44,461 nt of DNA from Paenibacillus elgii NBRC 100335. GTDB lineage: Bacteria; Bacillota; Bacilli; Paenibacillales; NBRC-103111. The notes below the pieces were generated by a model that ran no database searches, was not told the DNA's origin, and worked only from the letters and a program-made list of their open reading frames with translations. Made by a program: the position numbers and the translations under genes. The stretch is from contig NZ_BIMB01000058.1 of NCBI RefSeq assembly GCF_004000865.1, forward strand, positions 1 to 44,461, in the 5' to 3' direction. This document shows, one piece after another, positions 40,779-44,461 of this stretch (positions are counted from its first letter, which is position 1; every line of letters starts with the position of its first letter).

Positions 40779-42527
40779 ATGGCACATATCGCCTTATATC
40801 GAACGTGGCGGCCGCAGTCGTTCCACGATATGGTCGGCCAAAAGCATATTGTCCAAACCTTACAAAACTCGCTTCGCGAAGGGCGGTTCAGCCACGCCTA
40901 TTTATTCAGCGGTCCCCGTGGGACCGGGAAAACGACCACGGCCAAAATATTGGCCAAAGCCGTCAACTGCTTGAACGGGCCGGGCGTCGAGCCTTGCAAC
41001 GAATGCGATGCGTGCGTGCGTATTACCGAAGGCACGGTCATGGATGTCGTCGAGATCGATGCTGCCTCCAACCGCGGCGTGGACGAAATCCGAGACATCC
41101 GGGATAAAGTGAAATATGCGCCGACCGAAGTGCGCCAGAAGGTGTATATCATCGACGAGGTGCATATGCTGACGACGGAGGCGTTCAACGCGCTGCTCAA
41201 GACGCTGGAGGAGCCGCCGGCCCATGTCATGTTTATTTTGGCTACGACGGAGCCTCACAAGCTGCCTGCGACGATTATTTCACGCTGTCAGCGGTTCGAT
41301 TTTCGCCGTGTGTCGCTTGAGGAGCAGGTCGAGCGGCTGCGTCAAGTGTGCGCCGACGAACGGATCGAGTGCGACGATGACGCTCTGGCGTTCATTGCAC
41401 GGCTGTCCGATGGCGGAATGCGCGATGCGCTCAGCTTACTCGATCAGATCATTGCATTTTCAGGCGAGCGGGTGACGTATGACGACGTACTGTCGATCAC
41501 AGGCGGGATGGCTTCGGATCAATTCGAGCGCCTGGTGATGGCGATACAGGATCGGGACGTAGGCGCCGCTTTGCGGTTGATCGATACGTTCATGCAGGAA
41601 GGCAAGAGCGCCGACAAGTGCATGGAGAGCCTGATCTATTATTTCCGCGACCTGTTGATGGTCAAAATGGTTCCCGGCTCGCAGGCGCTCACCGAGCGCA
41701 TTCTCGACGTGAAACGGTTTGCCGAGGTGGCGCAGCGGTTTTCCGCCGATGCGTTGATTGCCATGATCGATACGTTGAACTACTATCAGACGGAGATGAA
41801 ATATTCCGTTCAGCCGCAGACGCTGCTGGAAGTCGCGCTCATGAAGCTTTGCAGTCAGGCGGGTGCATCGTCCGCTTCGGCAGGCGGATCGAGCACAGGC
41901 GAGGCACCGGCTTCGGAACGTCAGGACGGGGTAGTCGGACAGCTGATGAACCGCATTCAGCGGCTGGAAGAGCAGTTGTCTCAGCTGTTGAAGCAGGGAG
42001 TCGCTCCCGCAGCCTCGAGTCCCGTATCCGGCCCAAGCTCGCGTCCGGCACCTGCGCCTGCCGTCACCAAGAAGATCGAGAAGCTGGACGCTTACCTGCA
42101 GGGTAGGGATGATCCGGCTTTCCGCAACGTCGTTCAGCAGTGGAGCCAGGTGCTTGGGCGGGTGAAAGAGCTCAAAATCACCGTTCATGCGTGGCTTGTG
42201 GACGGGGAGCCTGTCTCCGTTCATGAAAGCAACGTGCTCGTAGCTTTCAAGAGCGCGATGCACCGGGAGACGACCGAGAAGCCGGCCAACAAGCAGCTGA
42301 TCGAACAGGCGCTGGCCGAAGTGTACGGTCAGCCGTACCGTCTCGTAACCATGATGCTGAGGGATTGGAAGGCTGCCGCCGACCAAGCGAAGCCGGCCGA
42401 CGGACCGAAGGAGGAGCTGCAGCTCATTCCGGAGGACGAAGGAGCATCCGGCGGCGCGAAGGAAGAGTGGATCAGCGAGGCCATTCAATTGTTTGGGGAA
42501 GATTTGGTTAAAATTAAAGAAGATTAG
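40779..42527 (+). CDS. dnaX: DNA polymerase III subunit gamma/tau
   Basis: The protein has 582 residues. Clamp-loader AAA+ ATPase with Walker A GPRGTGKTT (K51), a zinc module (C64, C73, C76, C79), Walker B IIDEVHML and sensor 1 ATTEPHKLP. Domain III and a Ser/Pro/Ala linker (about 365-430) follow, then a C-terminal tau domain. It loads the sliding clamp and couples polymerases. GGAGAGGG precedes the ATG. First gene of the dnaX-ybaB-recR cluster. Confidence 0.97.
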   Translation: MAHIALYRTWRPQSFHDMVGQKHIVQTLQNSLREGRFSHAYLFSGPRGTGKTTTAKILAKAVNCLNGPGVEPCNECDACVRITEGTVMDVVEIDAASNRGVDEIRDIRDKVKYAPTEVRQKVYIIDEVHMLTTEAFNALLKTLEEPPAHVMFILATTEPHKLPATIISRCQRFDFRRVSLEEQVERLRQVCADERIECDDDALAFIARLSDGGMRDALSLLDQIIAFSGERVTYDDVLSITGGMASDQFERLVMAIQDRDVGAALRLIDTFMQEGKSADKCMESLIYYFRDLLMVKMVPGSQALTERILDVKRFAEVAQRFSADALIAMIDTLNYYQTEMKYSVQPQTLLEVALMKLCSQAGASSASAGGSSTGEAPASERQDGVVGQLMNRIQRLEEQLSQLLKQGVAPAASSPVSGPSSRPAPAPAVTKKIEKLDAYLQGRDDPAFRNVVQQWSQVLGRVKELKITVHAWLVDGEPVSVHESNVLVAFKSAMHRETTEKPANKQLIEQALAEVYGQPYRLVTMMLRDWKAAADQAKPADGPKEELQLIPEDEGASGGAKEEWISEAIQLFGEDLVKIKED

Positions 42528-42547
42528 CGACGAGGAGCGTGTCTTAC

Positions 42548-42859
42548 ATGAACAACATGAATCAGATGATGAAGCAAGTGAAAAAAATGCAGGAGCAAAT
42601 GCTCAAAGCTCAGGAGGATCTCGCGAACCGCACCGTAGAAGGAACGTCCGGTGGCGGCGTCGTCAGCGTAACGGTAAACGGACAAAAGAAAGTTACGGCC
42701 GTTGTTATCAAGCCGGAAGCCGTCGATCCGGACGACGTGGAAATGCTGCAGGATCTGGTGCTTAGCGCCATCAACGACGCGATGACCAAAGCCGAAGAAA
42801 TGGCCGGCAAAGAAATGTCCAAATTAACCGGTGGTATGAATATCCCGGGATTGTTCTAA
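42548..42859 (+). CDS. YbaB/EbfC nucleoid-associated protein
   Basis: The protein has 103 residues from the ATG at 42548, with GAGGAG 10 bases upstream; an in-frame GTG at 42539 is too close to it. The N-terminal Met/Gln/Lys coiled coil (MMKQVKKMQEQMLKAQEDL), then VEGTSGGGVVSVTVNGQKKV and VDPDDVEMLQDLVLSAINDA, and the NIPGLF end are those of YbaB/YaaK. A DNA-binding dimer usually encoded between dnaX and recR. Confidence 0.95.
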   Translation: MNNMNQMMKQVKKMQEQMLKAQEDLANRTVEGTSGGGVVSVTVNGQKKVTAVVIKPEAVDPDDVEMLQDLVLSAINDAMTKAEEMAGKEMSKLTGGMNIPGLF

Positions 42860-42875
42860 TCGAAGCCGGATCAAG

Positions 42876-42899
42876 CCCCAGAACCTACTCTGGGGTTTT
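42876..42899 (+). terminator. Weak terminator between ybaB and recR
   Basis: CCCCAGA pairs with TCTGGGG, then TTTT. Probably partial, since recR starts 30 bases later with no obvious promoter. Confidence 0.6.
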
Positions 42900-42928
42900 C
42901 AACTTTAATGCGTGAAGGAGCCAATCGC

Positions 42929-43525
42929 TTGTTTTATCCGGAACCGCTAGCCAAACTGATCGATTCCTTCTCCCGTCTGCCGGGGATCGGACCCAAAACG
43001 GCGGGGCGTCTTGCTTTTCATGTGCTGCGCATGAAGGAAGACGATGTCATCGACTTTGCCAAAGCTCTGGTCAATGTCAAACGCAATCTGCACTATTGCT
43101 CGGTATGCTGCAATATCACCGATACCGATCCCTGCCGTATCTGTCAGGATAAAAGCCGGGACGCTTCTGTCATTTGTGTTGTGCAGGAGCCCAAAGACCT
43201 GGTTGCCATGGAGCGGACCAAGGAGTTTAACGGCTACTATCATGTTCTCCACGGGGCGATTTCTCCAATGGAAGGCATCGGACCGGACGAAATCCGGATC
43301 GCCGATCTTCTGAAGCGGCTGAGCGACGAACAGGTGCAGGAGCTGATTCTGGCAACGAATCCGAATATCGAAGGCGAAGCGACTGCGATGTACCTATCCA
43401 GGCTCGTTCGCCCGTTCGGCCTCAAGGTGACCCGAATTGCGCACGGATTGCCTGTCGGAGGAGATCTGGAGTATGCCGACGAGGTTACCTTGACCAAGGC
43501 GCTGGAAGGCAGAAGAGAGCTATAA
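42929..43525 (+). CDS. recR: Recombination mediator protein RecR
   Basis: The protein has 198 residues from the TTG at 42929 (translated MFYPEPLAKLIDSF), with GAAGGAG 8 bases upstream. This gives the usual family length and N-terminus; an in-frame ATG at 42908 would add seven atypical residues. Helix-hairpin-helix LPGIGPKTA, zinc finger C57/C60/C69/C72, and a Toprim domain (VVQEPKDLVAME..., ILATNPNIEGEATA). With RecF/RecO it loads RecA on gapped DNA. Confidence 0.96.
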   Translation: MFYPEPLAKLIDSFSRLPGIGPKTAGRLAFHVLRMKEDDVIDFAKALVNVKRNLHYCSVCCNITDTDPCRICQDKSRDASVICVVQEPKDLVAMERTKEFNGYYHVLHGAISPMEGIGPDEIRIADLLKRLSDEQVQELILATNPNIEGEATAMYLSRLVRPFGLKVTRIAHGLPVGGDLEYADEVTLTKALEGRREL

Positions 43526-43542
43526 TGAAACATTGATTTGAT

Positions 43543-43663
43543 ACCAAAAGAAGCCGGCTTGCAGTCGCCCATTTGCGGTTACGCACAGGGGGATGCTGCA
43601 AGCACTTGAAGCATGATTTGCGCGGTTCGCCGCGGAGATGCTTTGAGAAGGCTTCTTTTTGGT
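43543..43663 (+). ncRNA. Three-way-junction RNA element or elaborate terminator after recR
   Basis: The outer stem ACCAAAAGAAGCC (43543-43555) pairs with GGCTTCTTTTTGGT (43650-43663). It encloses two arms: GCTTGCAG (43557-43564)/CTGCAAGC (43596-43603) with a nested TGCG-GTTA-CGCA hairpin, and AAGCAT (43609-43614)/ATGCTT (43638-43643) with an inner CGCGG-TTCG-CCGCG hairpin. The T-rich 3' side would also stop recR transcription. It accounts for the non-coding gap 43526-43741. Confidence 0.55.
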
Positions 43664-43741
43664 TCTAACCCGGCTAAGCTCCCTATACATATTTAAGTAA
43701 CAGGACAAACCTGGAGACTTAAAATTGGGAGGTTGACGGGA

Positions 43742-44029
43742 ATGAAGCTTTGGAAATGGGAGATCGGAAGCAAAAAAGACCGTTTGCAGCGCGAAGCCGT
43801 TGAGCAGGACCGTCTGCTGCTGGTGGAAGAAATCCGCAAAGCCCATATAGAATGGGAAGTCGCGCAGAGGCGCTTTGAATACGTCGTCGAAAAAGAACAG
43901 ATCGATTATGCCATTTTTGCCCTCGAAGCGGCGGAGAAACGATTCGAAATGCTGCTGAAGCAAGCCAAAAACCTGAATATCTCGGCTAGAGAAGCATGTG
44001 CCGCTCGTTCGATGGAGGTGTCTTCGTGA
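43742..44029 (+). CDS. yaaL: YaaL family (DUF2508) protein
   Basis: The protein has 95 residues from the ATG at 43742, with GGGAGG 9 bases upstream. It is almost all helical and charged (DRLLLVEEIRKAHIEWEVAQRRFEYVVEKEQIDYAIFALEAAEKRFEMLL), matching DUF2508. Function unknown. Lies between recR and bofA as in Bacillus, and its stop overlaps the bofA start. Confidence 0.9.
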   Translation: MKLWKWEIGSKKDRLQREAVEQDRLLLVEEIRKAHIEWEVAQRRFEYVVEKEQIDYAIFALEAAEKRFEMLLKQAKNLNISAREACAARSMEVSS

Positions 44030-44298
44030 AATCGTATTTGCTGTGGACCGTCCTCGTTGGGTCCGGTTTATTGTTAGGATTGGTTATGCTGCGCAATCGG
44101 TATGCGTTCCAATGGCTAGGTATGTTTTGCCTGCATATTGCATTTGCTTCGATTTTGTTGTATATTCTAAATCTGTTCAGTTCATACACGCATTTGGAGC
44201 TGCCTTTGAACGCAGTGACGGTTGGGACCGTAAGCGTTCTGGGCTTACCCGGACTTGCCGCTTTGGCGGCGCTGAAATGGTGGGTCGTTGGGGTTTAA
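44026..44298 (+). CDS. bofA: Pro-sigma-K processing inhibitor BofA
   Basis: The protein has 90 residues from a GTG at 44026, with GGAGGTG 5 bases upstream; the GTGA overlaps the yaaL stop. Two or three hydrophobic segments and the conserved end NAVTVGTVSVLGLPGLAALAALKWWV identify it. In the mother cell it holds the SpoIVFB protease inactive until the engulfment signal arrives. Confidence 0.92.
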   Translation: MKSYLLWTVLVGSGLLLGLVMLRNRYAFQWLGMFCLHIAFASILLYILNLFSSYTHLELPLNAVTVGTVSVLGLPGLAALAALKWWVVGV

Positions 44299-44330
44299 CC
44301 TCGACTCCAAAAAAAGTCTAAAAAAAATGC

Positions 44331-44360
44331 TTGCAATCTACTGGGCGAATGTGATATATT
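44331..44360 (+). promoter_or_regulatory. Ribosomal RNA operon promoter
   Basis: TTGCAA (44331-44336), 18-bp spacer, TGA-TATATT (44352-44360), preceded by an A-rich stretch (44309-44327) that may act as an UP element. Confidence 0.75.
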
Positions 44361-44439
44361 ATAAAAGTCGCCGCTAAACGAGACGACAACAACCGACAAA
44401 GTTGAATAGCCTAACGACGCGGCTTTTGTCGAACGAAAT

Positions 44440-44453
44440 TGCCCTTTGAAAAC
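44440..44453 (+). promoter_or_regulatory. rRNA leader boxA-like antitermination site
   Basis: TGCCCTTTGAAAAC matches the Bacillus rrn boxA (TGxTCTTTGAAAAC-type), bound by the NusB-S10 complex. The 16S gene should begin shortly beyond the window. Confidence 0.75.
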
Positions 44454-44461
44454 TGAACATT

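Overview
The window looks like a chromosomal segment of a spore-forming, moderately GC-rich Firmicute, most likely Paenibacillus or a close relative. The evidence is a set of Bacillus-type genes in Bacillus-type order (ywqB/ywqA pair; ywhD-pbpG-speE-speB-ywiB; rpoE-pyrG-spo0F-fbaA-murA-rho-rpmE; scr-dnaX-ybaB-recR-yaaL-bofA-rrn), sporulation genes (spo0F, bofA, a soluble PAS histidine kinase), strong AGGAGG-type ribosome binding sites, frequent TTG/GTG starts, and the large Bacillus-type SRP RNA. No transposase, CRISPR array, tRNA gene or phage gene was seen.

Layout. 1-5.8 kb: minus-strand SNF2-helicase (cut by the window edge) and SWIM-protein pair, a small unknown protein with a pterin dehydratase, a GNAT/DinB/nucleotidyltransferase operon and a sulfurtransferase. 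5.8-17.2 kb is an accessory region of small regulator-plus-enzyme units: PadR with a BtrH-type protein, lying between two near-identical ~70-bp hairpin repeats; a membrane alpha/beta hydrolase; MarR facing a SnoaL/SgcJ-like protein across a 26-bp palindrome; an ECF sigma factor fused in frame to a DUF1835 domain, with a strong ribosome binding site at the domain junction; OsmC behind a near-consensus promoter; an IroE-like esterase; and TetR, membrane protein and GNAT genes with a perfect 18-bp palindrome. Many of these units end in related hairpins.

17.2-29.8 kb: an NlpC/P60 cell-wall hydrolase under a c-di-AMP (ydaO-type) riboswitch, an M1 peptidase with a membrane partner, then the ywhD, penicillin-binding protein, spermidine synthase, agmatinase and ywiB neighbourhood, with a Tat-exported phosphoesterase and an intracellular-type subtilase.

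29.8-44.4 kb is a dense housekeeping region. It includes RNA polymerase delta, CTP synthase with a leader that has the parts of CTP-sensing reiterative-transcription control, Spo0F with a sigma-H-like promoter, aldolase, MurA, Rho, an uncharacterised radical SAM protein, ribosomal protein L31, a lipoprotein whose ribosome binding site is buried in a long hairpin, SRP RNA, a histidine kinase, DnaX, YbaB, RecR, a three-way-junction-like RNA element, YaaL and BofA. The window stops inside the leader of a ribosomal RNA operon (promoter and boxA visible), before the 16S gene.

The best candidates for under-described biology are the PadR-BtrH cassette, the sigma-DUF1835 fusion with its internal start, the rho-linked radical SAM protein and two unassigned RNA structures (43543-43663 and 38693-38739). 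All functional calls rest on reading motifs and gene order; no database search was run.
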